Shown: positions 39,713 through 50,960, counted from the stretch's first letter. The stretch is 64,000 bases of DNA from UBA5072 sp963822145 (GCA_963822145.1 CAWGGG010000001.1:806001-870000), one strand, 5' to 3'. The notes: generated by a model not told the origin, from the letters alone. Translations and numbers: made by a program.

Positions 39713-40210
39713 ATGCAATATCAAATAAAAGCTTTTATAATAAGCATTATCATAGTATTTCTGACATTTACAGCATCCCCCATTCATTCACAGCAAACAG
39801 TTGCAGTTAGCAGTGGTAATACCACAGGTGCTGGGGGATCCGTAAGCTACACATTAGGGCAGGTAGCCTATACCACTAACACAAGTACATCTGGAACAGT
39901 CACGCAAGGGGTACAGCAACCTTATGAAATTTTTGTTGTAACGGGATTGGAGGAGGCTAAGGGGATTAATCTTGAATTTACAGTTTATCCAAATCCTACA
40001 ACTGATTTTTTGAAGTTGAATGTAGAGAACCATGAATTAAAGAACCTCTGCTACCAGCTTTACGATATAAACGGTAACCTGCTTCAGAAAAAAGAAATTA
40101 TAAACAAAGAAACAGTTATACAGACTAGTGATCTTGCGCCTGCCGCTTATTATCTGCAAATAAGTGACAATGAAAAAGAAATTAAAACATTCAAAATCAT
40201 TAAAAACTAA
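39713..40210 (+). CDS. short secreted protein with T9SS sorting domain
   Basis: A 165-residue protein: signal peptide, a threonine/serine-rich segment (VSYTLGQVAYTTNTSTSGTV) and a C-terminal sorting domain (EFTVYPNPTTDFLKLNVEN; YYLQISDNEKEIKTFKIIKN). The short repeat-like N-part with GQVAYTT is common in Bacteroidota proteins that precede larger surface proteins. It lies 5 bp upstream of the FISUMP gene, so the two form an operon. Confidence 0.75.
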   Translation: MQYQIKAFIISIIIVFLTFTASPIHSQQTVAVSSGNTTGAGGSVSYTLGQVAYTTNTSTSGTVTQGVQQPYEIFVVTGLEEAKGINLEFTVYPNPTTDFLKLNVENHELKNLCYQLYDINGNLLQKKEIINKETVIQTSDLAPAAYYLQISDNEKEIKTFKIIKN

Positions 40211-40214
40211 ATCC

Positions 40215-41417
40215 ATGAAAAGACTTATTTACTTGTTATTATCGCTTTATATAATTTGCTTAAGTGTCATTTTGTCAATCTCCCGAAAAAATGAGTTATC
40301 AAGCAGTTATCCGTAACAGCAGCAACCAATTAGTAAAAAACACATCAATTGGGATGCAAATAAGCATTTTACAGGGTTCTGAAACAGGTTCTCCTGTTTA
40401 TATCGAGACCCAAACACCGACAGCCAATGAAAACGGATTGGCAACCATTGAAATCGGCGGAGGTATAGTAGCATCTGGCATATTTGCCAATATTGATTGG
40501 TCAGATGGACTTATTTTATAATAACTGAAACCGATCCAGCAGGAGGCGCAAACTATACCATAACAGGCACATCACAATTATTAAGTGTTCCATATGCTTT
40601 TTATGCTAAAACTGCCTCATCCTCTTCAGATGCCGTTAAATTAACAGGCGACCAGAGTATTGCTGGTACAAAAAACTTTACTGGTACTGTTACTGTTGGT
40701 ACTCCTGTTAATACTACTGACGCTACTAATAAAGCTTATGTAGATGCATTATTGGCAAGGATTGAAGCCTTAGAAATTGCATCAGGATTCTTAAGGGATA
40801 TTGAAGGTAATCTATATAAGACTATTACTTATGGTAATCAGCTGTGGATGGCAGAAAATCTGAGAACTACCAGGTACAATAATGGGGATGTAGTCCCAAA
40901 TATAACAGACAAGTCTGCTTGGGTTGGGTTGACAACAGGTGCATATTGCTATTATAATAATGATGCCGCTGCCTATCTGAACACATACGGTGCTTTATAT
41001 AACTTTTATGCTGTGGTTGACAACCGTAACCTCTGCCCATCAGGGTGGCATGTACCAACGGATTCAGATTGGAAAACGCTTGAAATGAATTTAGGTATGA
41101 CACAAGCGAGTGTCGATTCTATGGGCTTTCGAGGAACAACTGAAGGTGGCAAAATGAAAGAAACTGGAACAATTCATTGGAATACTCCCAATACTGGAGC
41201 AACAAATGAAAGTGGTTTTACTGGACTTCCTGCTGGTCATCGATATTCTGATGGTACTTTTGTGTCTGTTGGTATTAATGGTCATTTTTGGACGGCTGAG
41301 CAGTACGATGCTGGGAGAGCATGGTATCGTACTTTAGAGTATAATACTGCTAAAGTTTCCCGCATTAATAGCGCTTCTAAGACTAACGGTATGAGTGTAA
41401 GATGTATTAAAGATTAA
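40215..41417 (+). pseudogene. FISUMP (Fibrobacter major paralogous domain) surface protein, frame-broken
   Basis: Signal peptide from ATG 40215 (MKRLIYLLLSLYIICLS), then a frame change near 40265 to CQSPEKMSYQAVIRNSSNQL and another near 40500 to the remaining 300 residues. The C-terminal 200 residues carry the FISUMP pattern: TYGNQLWMAENLRTTRYNNG, LYNFYAV, NLCPSGWHVPTDSDWKTLE, GHRYSDGTF and a final SVRCIKD. Intact, it would be about 400 residues and secreted. Two compensating single-base changes are enough to restore it, so an error in the sequence is plausible. Confidence 0.7.
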
Positions 41418-41502
41418 GGATGTCTTACTGCATAACAATTTACATTTATTAATAAAATAGTGAATTACACTAACTATAATAAATTCTTACCTGATGAATT
41501 GG

Positions 41503-41686
41503 TACTGATGCAAAGTAGGTAAGGAAATTTGAAGCATTTTAGCCGCTTCTTTCCTAGTCAATAAGGTATTTCTGGTACCTCGTCTTTAAGCTCGTTTAAA
41601 AGCGTCTTGATTTCTTCCCTGATTATATGTCGGATGATGTTGGTTAAATCAACTTCATCCATCTTTAACAAAGCAAATTTTTCCAT
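41503..41686 (-). pseudogene. truncated copy of the HTH protein at 38055
   Basis: From ATG 41686 the minus strand reads MEKFALLKMDEVDLTNIIR, then a frame change near 41570 to TLLTRKEAAKMLQISLPTLH, and stops in homology at the end of the first HTH helices. It is a diverged, broken and 3'-truncated duplicate of 38055-38351. Confidence 0.65.
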
Positions 41687-41822
41687 GCGTTTGACTATTT
41701 TATTTGCCTTGCCTATAGTAGAGAATGCTAATATTTAAATTCTGATTGTATTTCTGGAAGTTATTTAATTGATAAGTTAAATCAATAAACGAATCCGGTT
41801 CTTAATAAAACACAATAAAAAT

Positions 41823-42079
41823 ATGAACCTTCTTGCACTCAAAAACCTATTGGATAATGGGATAAGAATTGCGCTTTACTACGATTTTACCCCATTGTTT
41901 AAACCCGGCAGCTGTTGGCCAATAAAGGTTTTGCACATTTCTTCACTGAACGTGGAGGGCAGGGATGCCTTCTTTGCAGTGGCATAATACCTTCCTGTTT
42001 GCTAGGATTTTACCAGTTCAAGACCCCCTTGAAGGATCAATACGAAGAACTCAACCCCATCCGAGTTCACCCGCTTTGA
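41823..42079 (+). pseudogene. remnant of an unrecognised small gene
   Basis: ATG 41823 reads MNLLALKNLLDNGIRIALYY to a TAA near 41987, and after frame changes FKTPLKDQYEELNPIRVHPL ends at 42079. The composition is protein-like but I do not recognise it. The stretch lies in the debris-rich gap 41418-42417, which also holds the HTH pseudogene and repeat E. Confidence 0.35.
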
Positions 42080-42225
42080 ATAATCAGAAATTGTTACCAT
42101 AGTAGTAAGTTGTTAAATATTAATGAATTGAAATGACTTCGGGGGTACTTCACCCGCCAGAGATTAGCGGAGGTTGTTTTATAAGGGTGGTCGGTACTTA
42201 CACGTGGATATTTAATAAACTAAAA

Positions 42226-42331
42226 CTGCTTGGCTTAATGTTTGCAGTTTTTCGTTCTTTTGGTTACCTTGTGGTAACTAGACCACAAAGCTCTCTGGCA
42301 ACACAACGACTCATACACGTGGACGGTATGA
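42226..42331 (+). repeat. attC-like intergenic repeat E, left end degraded
   Basis: Shares with A and C the core TTCTTTTGGTTACCTTGTGG, then TAACTAGACCACAAAG, and the right end CGACTCATACACGTGGACG. The left CTAACAGCGTATA end is not clear. It lies about 87 bp upstream of the gene at 42418. Confidence 0.5.
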
Positions 42332-42417
42332 ACAATTTTAGAAATTCTTACTTTTCAAAATGATTTGATATAATTGCATTTGCTTTTATAAATTTAAACC
42401 TTAACTCTTTAAAATCT

Positions 42418-42918
42418 ATGAGGACAATAAAGTTATTATTCTTTCTAAATGTAGTTTTATATGTGAGTGTATTTGCTCAAAAGGAGTTAACAACAGTACG
42501 AACAAAATTTGATTATGAGAATCAAGATAAAGAATATGAATGGTATATTAAAAGAAAGATAACTGCCAACCTTATTGATAAGATTGATGTAATATCAAAT
42601 GATTCTATTTCATTTATAGAGTTTCAATTTACTGATGAGATTAAAAATTCGAATAATGGGTACATTTATCTTAGTACTCAAAAAGAAGTAGATTCTTTTA
42701 TTAATGATTTGACTTCTGCTTTACAGAATCTATCTCAAAAAATAAATTTTGAGAGTACTATTGGTAAATATAAAATTGAGGTTGCAGATAAAAAGGTTAA
42801 AAAGAATACTTTTAAAACCATAAAGCTTTATGAAACAATTGGTGGTGATGCATTAATTTGTTTAAATGCAGATGGTGCATTAAAACTATTAAATTGGATA
42901 AAAGATATCAAATTGTAA
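42418..42918 (+). CDS. unknown secreted protein
   Basis: A 166-residue intact gene with a signal peptide (about 1-20, ending VFAQ). The mature part is charged with SISFIEFQFTDEIKN and a C-terminal DALICLNADGALKLLNWIK. No recognised family. It is a single gene between attC-like repeats E and F, so it looks like a cassette. Confidence 0.55.
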   Translation: MRTIKLLFFLNVVLYVSVFAQKELTTVRTKFDYENQDKEYEWYIKRKITANLIDKIDVISNDSISFIEFQFTDEIKNSNNGYIYLSTQKEVDSFINDLTSALQNLSQKINFESTIGKYKIEVADKKVKKNTFKTIKLYETIGGDALICLNADGALKLLNWIKDIKL

Positions 42919-43017
42919 TTATTGTTACCTAAGACCAATATTAAATAGTTCATAAAAATGGAAGCAAATAAAGAAAAGATATTCAAACTAAATATTATTT
43001 AATCTAATAATTAAAAA

Positions 43018-43160
43018 CTGTCTATAACAACGCATATAGTGCATTGCCGGGTAGTGCGTTTGCTAATATTTGTGCCTTTGGCTATCTTTCATTGTTACCA
43101 ATCATAGTTGAACCATGAACACCCAAAACGGCACATACACGCTGGCATAGGCGGTAAGCA
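43018..43160 (+). repeat. attC-like intergenic repeat F
   Basis: Left end CTATAACAACGCATATAGTG, then CATTGCCGGGTAGTGCGTTTG, matching A-C; right end GCACATACACGCTGGCATAG, and the final GTTRRRY box is lost. It begins about 100 bp after the stop of the preceding gene. Confidence 0.5.
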
Positions 43161-43247
43161 AAGAAATAATCAAAGAGACATAGTCCAATATAGAACTATA
43201 AATTTTTTTATAGCAACATAATATTTTAATTATTTAAATTCATCAAA

Positions 43248-43889
43248 ATGAACAAGTTTATCTTAGTATTACTTTTATCAAGTTTTGTTCTTTGCTTGTA
43301 TAGTCAGAAAAAGAATATCATATTGATTGAAAAATATGATCTTTCAACAGTTCAAAATGCAAAAGAAGTTACTTATTATGGTTTAGACTTTTCTTTGCTA
43401 AAGTTTGTCAGTCCTACGAACGCATTTAATGATAATGAAATTAAAGAAAAATACTTAGGCGCATGGTTAGCTTTTTATCAGAAAGAGATTCCACCTGATA
43501 AATATCTAAGAAAGTGGCTCGATTTTAAGGAAGGTTTTAACTTTAACCCTATTTCAGTTCAAAGCCGAATAGATTCAATAGCAAATGATTGGGTTATTGT
43601 TACACCGACGACCGTGACAAAAGAACAAATAATTAGAGCAATTCAATCATACAAATTGACTGAGAATGAAGGCTTAGGCTTCGTAATCCATCCAGTTTTA
43701 TTTGATGAAATTACAAAAAACGTATATTGCTATTTTACATTTTTCGACGTAAAAACCAAAAACGTATATTGGATATCTGAAACTATGGCTGAAGGCTTTG
43801 GACGTGGAATTAAAGAAATTTATGCTTTAGGAATGGTTTATTCAACAAAACTATACATTGATAAAGTATATAAAGCAGAAAGTAAGTAA
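43248..43889 (+). CDS. unknown secreted protein
   Basis: A 213-residue intact gene with a signal peptide (about 1-20). Contains GLGFVIHPVLFDEITKNVYC and YFTFFDVKTKNVYWISETMA, a strand-rich C-terminal part in which the protein responds to no motif I know. It lies between attC-like repeats F and G and again looks like a single-gene cassette. Confidence 0.55.
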   Translation: MNKFILVLLLSSFVLCLYSQKKNIILIEKYDLSTVQNAKEVTYYGLDFSLLKFVSPTNAFNDNEIKEKYLGAWLAFYQKEIPPDKYLRKWLDFKEGFNFNPISVQSRIDSIANDWVIVTPTTVTKEQIIRAIQSYKLTENEGLGFVIHPVLFDEITKNVYCYFTFFDVKTKNVYWISETMAEGFGRGIKEIYALGMVYSTKLYIDKVYKAESK

Positions 43890-43922
43890 TATATCTAAAT
43901 TTTTTAGTGAATATAGTTAATT

Positions 43923-43979
43923 GCCTACCGCTAACACCTTGTATAAGTCATTGCTGGTTGAGGGTTTGCGATCGTTAGC
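43923..43979 (+). repeat. attC-like intergenic repeat G, left half only
   Basis: GCCTACCGCTAACACC, then TTGTATAAGTCATTGCTGG and GAGGGTTTGCG match the left half of repeat C; the right half is missing. The sequence runs into the integrase remnant, so the repeat was cut off when the present junction formed. Confidence 0.55.
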
Positions 43980-43995
43980 TCTTGAGGAAATAATA

Positions 43996-44365
43996 TTATC
44001 CAGTCAGTTTTCCCATTAAAACCGCCATATCCTCCGAAATCTTCTTATCAATCACTTTTGAGTAAATCTGGGTAGTCTGAAGGTTTTTATGTCCCAGCAT
44101 CTTGCTCACTGTCTCAATCGGTACTCCATTGGTGAGTGTGATTGTGGTGGCGAAAGTATGCCTTGCAATATGGCAGGTAAGGTTCTTCTGAATCTCACAG
44201 ATATCTGCAATCTCGTTCAGGTAGCTATTCAGCTTCTGGTTACTTCTCATCGGGAAGAGGGTTCCTTTGGTTGAACATTCGGGATGGTCAGCATACTTCT
44301 CAGGTATTCTTAAGGCCTTCGGGAGAAGTGGGATGCTAAACCGGTTACCTGTTTTATTCCTTTTC
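43996..44365 (-). pseudogene. tyrosine recombinase (integrase), C-terminal part only
   Basis: About 122 codons read on the minus strand: KRNKTGNRFSIPLLPKAL, then HIARHTFATTITLTNGVPIE and KMLGHKNLQTTQIYSKV. HxxR, the second histidine (GH) and the nucleophilic tyrosine are present, but the N-terminal arm-binding domain and first arginine region are missing. The frame is cut at 44366, directly at a GCGAAGTC palindrome (44375). It lies 363 bp from the tRNA-Glu att site, the usual place for an integrase, and is the likely former integrase of the island. Confidence 0.75.
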
Positions 44366-44374
44366 CCCAGCTGG

Positions 44375-44502
44375 GCGAAGTCTCTGGACTTCGCTTTATT
44401 TCAGCCTGTGATTACCGTTGGATGATATTGTTGTGAATTTCCAATTTGACCATATGTTTTATTTGGTTTGCAAAATTGAAAAGCGAAGTCTGGAGACTTC
44501 GC
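44375..44502. repeat. pair of GCGAAGTC palindromes
   Basis: GCGAAGTC-tctg-GACTTCGC at 44375-44394 and GCGAAGTC-tgga-GACTTCGC at 44483-44502 with 88 bp between. The outer flanks (CTGGGC on the left, TTACCATG on the right) are as in a two-hairpin REP-like element. The first copy interrupts the integrase. The rest of 44366-44728 holds only these repeats, the next hairpin and a terminator. Confidence 0.7.
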
Positions 44503-44562
44503 TTACCATGATGGTTTGATTACCCTTAGATGAATATGAAACTACCATCAGCAGTCCAATAA

Positions 44563-44659
44563 AACATCGAACAAGGAACACCGAATAATGAATTACGAAG
44601 TTTGTCGAAGCTTTGTTTTATCTTCAGCATTCGATATTCGGTGTTCCTTGTTCGGTGTT
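44563..44659. repeat. long inverted repeat
   Basis: The arms 44563-44587 and 44635-44659 (starting AACATCGAACAAGGAACACC and ending TTCCTTGTTCGGTGTT) are inverse complements over 25 bp with one mismatch, with a 47-bp loop. No gene is inside. It is separate from the GCGAAGTC family. Confidence 0.7.
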
Positions 44660-44680
44660 ATCCGCTCTCGCTGAAGCTAT

Positions 44681-44724
44681 GGTGGAAAAAGAAAAGCCCG
44701 CCTTCGCATGAAGCTTCGGCGGGC
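44681..44724 (-). terminator. terminator of the tRNA-Glu transcript
   Basis: On the minus strand GCCCGCC (44718-44724) pairs with GGCGGGC (44696-44702), followed by TTTTCTTTTT. It lies 5 bp downstream of the tRNA 3' end. Confidence 0.75.
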
Positions 44725-44728
44725 GCAG

Positions 44729-44800
44729 TAGTCCGTAGGGGAATCGAACCCCTGTTACAAGGATGAAAACCTTGCGTCCTAACCCCTAGACGAACGGACC
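44729..44800 (-). tRNA. tRNA-Glu (TTC)
   Basis: A complete 72-nt cloverleaf: acceptor GGTCCGT pairing with ACGGACT, anticodon arm CAAGG-TTTTCAT-CCTTG with anticodon TTC, T-arm AGGGG-TTCGATT-CCCCT and discriminator A. CCA is not encoded. Its 3' end (44728-44751) is repeated at 26223-26246, so it is the attachment gene of the island to its left. Confidence 0.95.
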
Positions 44801-44887
44801 AGCATTATCCAATCGGAAATTGGTGTGCAAAGCTAAAACAAAATTTTAATTCGGCAAAAATTTTTCAGATTTTTACCCGCATTCGGA

Positions 44888-45454
44888 TCAGTTCGCTGAG
44901 TATCCCCACTTTACTACGATCTCGGTGAAGGGATCACCCTTGGTCAGCGACTTGTTTATATCTACCGTGACAAAGCTCACGCCGTGGATCTCCATGGCCT
45001 TTTCGATCCAGCCCGCTATGCGGCCCTCAATCAGACTGCTGGGCTCGTCAAAACGGGTGATGTGCAGGATCACATAGTCACCGCCCTTCTCCACCACTTC
45101 CATTACCGTGGGCTGGTAATAGGTCGAAAAGATCCGGCCGGCGCGCTCGATAATAAAGAACGGTGAGGCTGCCTTGATGAAGAATTTGTAGATGCCGGTC
45201 AGCGCACTCTCGGCACTGTAGCGGCCGCATTGCCAGGCGCCTTTTTCGGCATCCCCGAAGATCAGCTTGCCCAGCGCTTCGGTGGGAACGATGGCGGCAT
45301 CCTGCAACGAATACCAATTGGATGGCATAACGCCTCCGGCAAATATCTGCCGCGATGATTCCGGCAACAATTCCATCCAGGCGGAGTATTGCTCCGGGTG
45401 AAACTTACGGATGAATTCGGGAATGGTCTTAACTGCGGATCCTTTGATTTCCAT
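44888..45454 (-). CDS. V4R/DUF2378-like sensory protein
   Basis: A 188-residue soluble protein. EFIRKFHPEQYSAWMELLPE, then WYSLQDAAIVPTEALGKLIF and SALTGIYKFFIKAASPFFII, and a C-terminal YVILHITRFDEPSSLIEGRI recall the small-ligand V4R/DUF2378 group (heme-NO-binding-like fold). No catalytic residues are known for this group. It is in the core region just right of the tRNA gene. Confidence in the family is moderate, and the ligand is unknown. Confidence 0.45.
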   Translation of the reverse strand: MEIKGSAVKTIPEFIRKFHPEQYSAWMELLPESSRQIFAGGVMPSNWYSLQDAAIVPTEALGKLIFGDAEKGAWQCGRYSAESALTGIYKFFIKAASPFFIIERAGRIFSTYYQPTVMEVVEKGGDYVILHITRFDEPSSLIEGRIAGWIEKAMEIHGVSFVTVDINKSLTKGDPFTEIVVKWGYSAN

Positions 45455-45504
45455 GAATTTAACTGTTAGATTAGGGTTTGTTATTAGATTTAGATCAAGG
45501 TATT

Positions 45505-46863
45505 CTACGCAAAATGGCTTTCTGAAAGTTCCTTAATATCCATTCCTGAAAAAGTACCTGAACTCATGAGCAACAGCACAGTATTCTCCCCTGTATTTTC
45601 ATAAATCCATGATTCCAGTTCCATTCTCTCCGTAAAAACCTGCAGATCCCTCCCGGCAAAGGCCTGTTGCACTTCCTCCCCGGATATCATCTCCAGCCGT
45701 TTGTGTATAATGGTCCCGGGATTGTAAAACACGGCGGCCCGGTCGGCCCCGTCCAGGGTATGGGCATACTGGCTGAGAAAATTCTTGTTCAGACTGCTGA
45801 AGGTATGCAGCTCCAGGCAGCCCACCACCGTGCTCCCTGTAAACTGCTCCCGCACCGCCTTCACGGTGGCCATGACCTTGGAGGGTGAATGGGCAAAATC
45901 GAGAAAGACTGACGCCTGGCCCTTTCGCCCCAGCAATTGGAGCCGCTTCCCCGCCCCGCTGAAATGCACGATGGCACTGAAAAACTGGTCATCGCTCAGT
46001 CCCAGCCTCCGGCATACCAGCCGCGCCCCTGCAATATTCTGCATGTTATGTCTGCCGAATACTTTCATCGGCCAATATTTTCCATCGTGCCTCATGCAGC
46101 TCACACCTTTGTCGATGATATAACCGGGAGTGCCATACGGTTCCCTGCTCACCGGCATATCCGTACTTTCCGCCAACACTTTCAGTTGGCCATCCTCCGC
46201 GCAGTATGCCAGGTAACCGTCTTCCGGCAAGCTCTTCATGAAGATCCTGAACTGATCCACATAGCCTTCCCAGGTGGGAAAAACGTTGATGTGGTCCCAG
46301 GCGATACCGCTCACCAGGGCCACCTGCGGCTGGTACAGGTGAAACTTCGGCCGCCGGTCGATGCACGACGCCAGGTATTCATCCCCTTCAAATACGGCGA
46401 TGCGGGTGTCCTTTGACAGGCTCACCATATTGTCAAATCCGTCGAGCCGTGAACCCACCATATAGTCGAACCGGTAACCGTTATAACGGAGCACATGCAT
46501 GATCATGGCGGTGATGGTGGTCTTGCCGTGGCTTCCGGCCACCACCACCCGGGTCTTATCCGCCGTTTCACGGTACAGGAATTCGGGATACGAATACACC
46601 CGGACACCCAGTGCGAGGGCCCTTTTCAGCTCCGGATTGTCGTCGCGGGCATGCATGCCCAGGATCACCGCATCCAGATCAGGGGTGATCCTCTCGGGGA
46701 ACCAGCCCGACTGCTCCGGCAACAATCCTGCTTTCAGCAACTGGGTTTTTGCCGGATCGAAGATCTCGTCGTCAGAGCCAGAGATCGTATTTCCGTTCTG
46801 CTGCAGGGCAATGGCCAGGCTGTGCATGGCAGCGCCGCCAATGGCTATAAAATGGATACGCAT
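45505..46863 (-). CDS. mpl: UDP-N-acetylmuramate:L-alanyl-gamma-D-glutamyl-meso-diaminopimelate ligase (Mpl)
   Basis: A 452-residue Mur ligase of cytoplasmic cell-wall recycling; it attaches recovered tripeptide to UDP-MurNAc using ATP. IHFIAIGGAAMHSLAIAL opens the UDP-binding fold; VVAGSHGKTTITAMI (near 109) is the ATP P-loop; AVFEGDEYLASCIDRRPKF (near 156) and FGRHNMQNIAGA (near 270) are ligase signatures; FLDFAHSPSKVMATVKAVRE (near 323) is the conserved last domain. The glutamate and histidine positions of the metal site are present. Length and order match Mpl rather than MurC. Divergent from the MBL gene. Confidence 0.85.
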   Translation of the reverse strand: MRIHFIAIGGAAMHSLAIALQQNGNTISGSDDEIFDPAKTQLLKAGLLPEQSGWFPERITPDLDAVILGMHARDDNPELKRALALGVRVYSYPEFLYRETADKTRVVVAGSHGKTTITAMIMHVLRYNGYRFDYMVGSRLDGFDNMVSLSKDTRIAVFEGDEYLASCIDRRPKFHLYQPQVALVSGIAWDHINVFPTWEGYVDQFRIFMKSLPEDGYLAYCAEDGQLKVLAESTDMPVSREPYGTPGYIIDKGVSCMRHDGKYWPMKVFGRHNMQNIAGARLVCRRLGLSDDQFFSAIVHFSGAGKRLQLLGRKGQASVFLDFAHSPSKVMATVKAVREQFTGSTVVGCLELHTFSSLNKNFLSQYAHTLDGADRAAVFYNPGTIIHKRLEMISGEEVQQAFAGRDLQVFTERMELESWIYENTGENTVLLLMSSGTFSGMDIKELSESHFA

Positions 46864-46901
46864 ACGCAGGGTTTTATGCCTGCAAACCTAATGTTCTTTT
46901 T

Positions 46902-46909
46902 TATCTTTG
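46902..46909 (+). promoter_or_regulatory. -7 box upstream of the MBL gene
   Basis: TATCTTTG matches TAnnTTTG of Bacteroidota promoters and lies 22 bp before the ATG at 46931. No clear -33 element is seen. Confidence 0.4.
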
Positions 46910-46930
46910 CTGTCATTCAACTGCAGAAAC

Positions 46931-47788
46931 ATGAAGATCCAATCCATTGAAACCGGTAATTTCATGCTCGACGGGGGCGCCATGTTCGGCGTGGTGCCCA
47001 AGGTGCTCTGGGAAAAGGTATATCCCGCCAATGAAAAGAACCTCTGCAACCTCAGCCTGCGCTGCCTGCTGGTGGATACGGGCGACCGTCGGATCCTGAT
47101 CGACGCCGGCATGGGCTCGAAACAGGATGAGAAATTCATGGGCCATTACTACCTGAATGGTGAAGATACCCTGGATCATTCGCTGGAAAAAGCAGGGTAT
47201 AACCGCTCCGACATCACCGGCGTCATCCTTACCCACCTGCATTTTGATCATTGCGGCGGCGCCGTGGAGTTCAATGATGATAAAACCGGCTACCGGCCCG
47301 CCTTCCCCAATGCCACCTACTGGGTGAGCCGGCCGCAGTGGGAATGGTCGCAACACCCCAACCGCCGTGAAAAAGCTTCCTTCCTGGCCGAGAACATACT
47401 TCCCCTCCTCAATAACGGCTGCCTGGAAATCTTTGACGAGGGTTTCTCCCCGGCTCCCGGCATCGAGCTGCGCCTGTTCCACGGTCATACGGCAGGCCTA
47501 ACGGTACCCTGCATCCATCATTCCGCCGGTACCGTGGTTTATGTAACCGACCTGTTTCCTACCATGGCCCATATCCCGACGTCATGGGTGTGCGGGTACG
47601 ACACGAATCCCCTGATTTCCCTTCAGGAGCGGGAGGTCTTCCTGAATGAGGCGCTGGAAAAGCAATACATCCTGTTCTTCGAGCACGATATCCACACCGA
47701 GTGTTGCCGGCTGATGCAAACGGAAAAAGGAATACGGGGATGCGATCCCGGAACGCTTTCCGGCTATCTCAGCAATACACCCAGCTGA
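46931..47788 (+). CDS. MBL-fold metallo-hydrolase
   Basis: A 285-residue protein; ATG 46931 (MKIQSIETGNFML) gives the usual start, while the upstream in-frame codons overlap the promoter. VILTHLHFDHCGGAVEF (near 102) is the HxHxDH metal-binding box, FHGHTAGL supplies the next histidine and VYVTDLFPTMAHI near 202 the bridging aspartate; the final FFEHDIHTECC carries the last histidine. Such enzymes hydrolyse lactones, thioesters or phosphodiesters; the substrate is unknown. Its 3' end overlaps the convergent DUF2752 gene by 25 bp. Confidence 0.8.
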   Translation: MKIQSIETGNFMLDGGAMFGVVPKVLWEKVYPANEKNLCNLSLRCLLVDTGDRRILIDAGMGSKQDEKFMGHYYLNGEDTLDHSLEKAGYNRSDITGVILTHLHFDHCGGAVEFNDDKTGYRPAFPNATYWVSRPQWEWSQHPNRREKASFLAENILPLLNNGCLEIFDEGFSPAPGIELRLFHGHTAGLTVPCIHHSAGTVVYVTDLFPTMAHIPTSWVCGYDTNPLISLQEREVFLNEALEKQYILFFEHDIHTECCRLMQTEKGIRGCDPGTLSGYLSNTPS

Positions 47789-48195
47789 CGGGCCAGCAGG
47801 TGGAAGAACGGCCAGAAGCTGACTGCAAAAATGACCATGGAAAAGAGGACATCGGCGATCACCACGGCCTGCCACCGCATCTGAACCTGCCGGATCAGCA
47901 AGATGCACAGGAATAGGCGCAGCAGCAGCTGAACAGCAAAAAAGGAGAATACTCTGATGCCATAGGGATTGAATTGCCGGGCTTCGGCGAAATGAAAGCG
48001 CACGATCTCGGAAAAGCTGCGCGATAAACCGCTGCTGGGAGAAGATTCCCCGGTGAGCAATTCCCAGCCCGAAGGTATGGGATGTTTCATTCCCCCGGCG
48101 CTGAAAACAAGAGCATAGAGGATTACCGAGATGAGGATCCCGGTAAAGATAAGATTAATGATCAGGTAGTTATTTCGAAGGAGCCGCTGGTTCAC
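47764..48195 (-). CDS. DUF2752-like membrane protein
   Basis: A 143-residue protein with three hydrophobic segments (about 13-33, 85-105, 112-135). HPIPSGWELLTGESSPSSGL near 37-56 aligns with the DUF2752 box (CP...TG..CP.CGLTR), but the usual cysteines are replaced by serines. It overlaps the DUF4190 gene upstream by 26 bp, so they are co-transcribed. No function is known. Confidence 0.6.
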   Translation of the reverse strand: MNQRLLRNNYLIINLIFTGILISVILYALVFSAGGMKHPIPSGWELLTGESSPSSGLSRSFSEIVRFHFAEARQFNPYGIRVFSFFAVQLLLRLFLCILLIRQVQMRWQAVVIADVLFSMVIFAVSFWPFFHLLARQLGVLLR

Positions 48196-48655
48196 CTTCG
48201 AGTTCTTTCAAGGTATCCGTGAGGTGCTTCAGGTCCGCCGTATCATGCCGGAATGTGGCTGTGTCGCCTTCAAGATCGTTCAGCACATCCCGTGCATCCC
48301 GCCGGAATTCATCAAAAGGTATATCCCCGTTTTTGTTATCCCGGATGATCTCTTTTACGATGCGGGCGCCGTTGCGCGACAGGGCAAAACCCCAGACGGA
48401 AGCAAAAGTCAGCCCTACGATGGAACAGACCAGCGCGGCAATGATCAGGTTTTTCGGTCCGTTGCCACGGTTGGCCTGTGAAAGGGCCACCAGGCTCAGC
48501 ACGATGCCAATAATGCCGAAAATAATACCAATGAGGAAGGTACAGGGAAAGATCCCCATGGGTATGGCTGTAATCCCCATAACCAGACCTGCAATCCCCA
48601 GGCCCTGTCCGGCTGTACTTTTATGTTCTTCCATGATGTGCATGTTTGTAGTCAA
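48170..48655 (-). CDS. DUF4190 membrane protein
   Basis: A 161-residue protein. LGIAGLVMGITAIPMGI and IGIIFGIIGIVLSLVALSQA (about 19-64) are the two-helix DUF4190 core, followed by a third helix near 70-92. The C-terminal half is charged and soluble (RRDARDVLNDLEGDTATF). Likely start ATG 48655, though ATG 48640 is possible. The pair with DUF2752 is common in Bacteroidota. Confidence 0.65.
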   Translation of the reverse strand: MTTNMHIMEEHKSTAGQGLGIAGLVMGITAIPMGIFPCTFLIGIIFGIIGIVLSLVALSQANRGNGPKNLIIAALVCSIVGLTFASVWGFALSRNGARIVKEIIRDNKNGDIPFDEFRRDARDVLNDLEGDTATFRHDTADLKHLTDTLKELEGEPAAPSK

Positions 48656-48676
48656 ATATAGTGAAAAAAGGGATTT

Positions 48677-48778
48677 AGTTGTTGGTTGTTAGTTGTTAGT
48701 TGTTAATTGTTCGTTGTTAGTTGTTCGTTGTTAGTCTGTATCAACTCTTCCTAACAACTAACAACCAACAACCAACAA

Positions 48779-48780
<2 letters not shown>
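48677..48780. repeat. heptamer arrays in inverted orientation
   Basis: GTTGTTAGTTGTTAGTTGTT units (period 7, TTGTTAG and variants) on the left face CTAACAACTAACAACCAAC units on the right, with about 22 bp between. The whole can fold as a long hairpin and ends at the mutB stop codon. No gene is present. Confidence 0.75.
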
Positions 48781-50935
<2,155 letters not shown>

Positions 50936-50960
50936 CTGATAGTTCTTTAATGCGCTTCCT

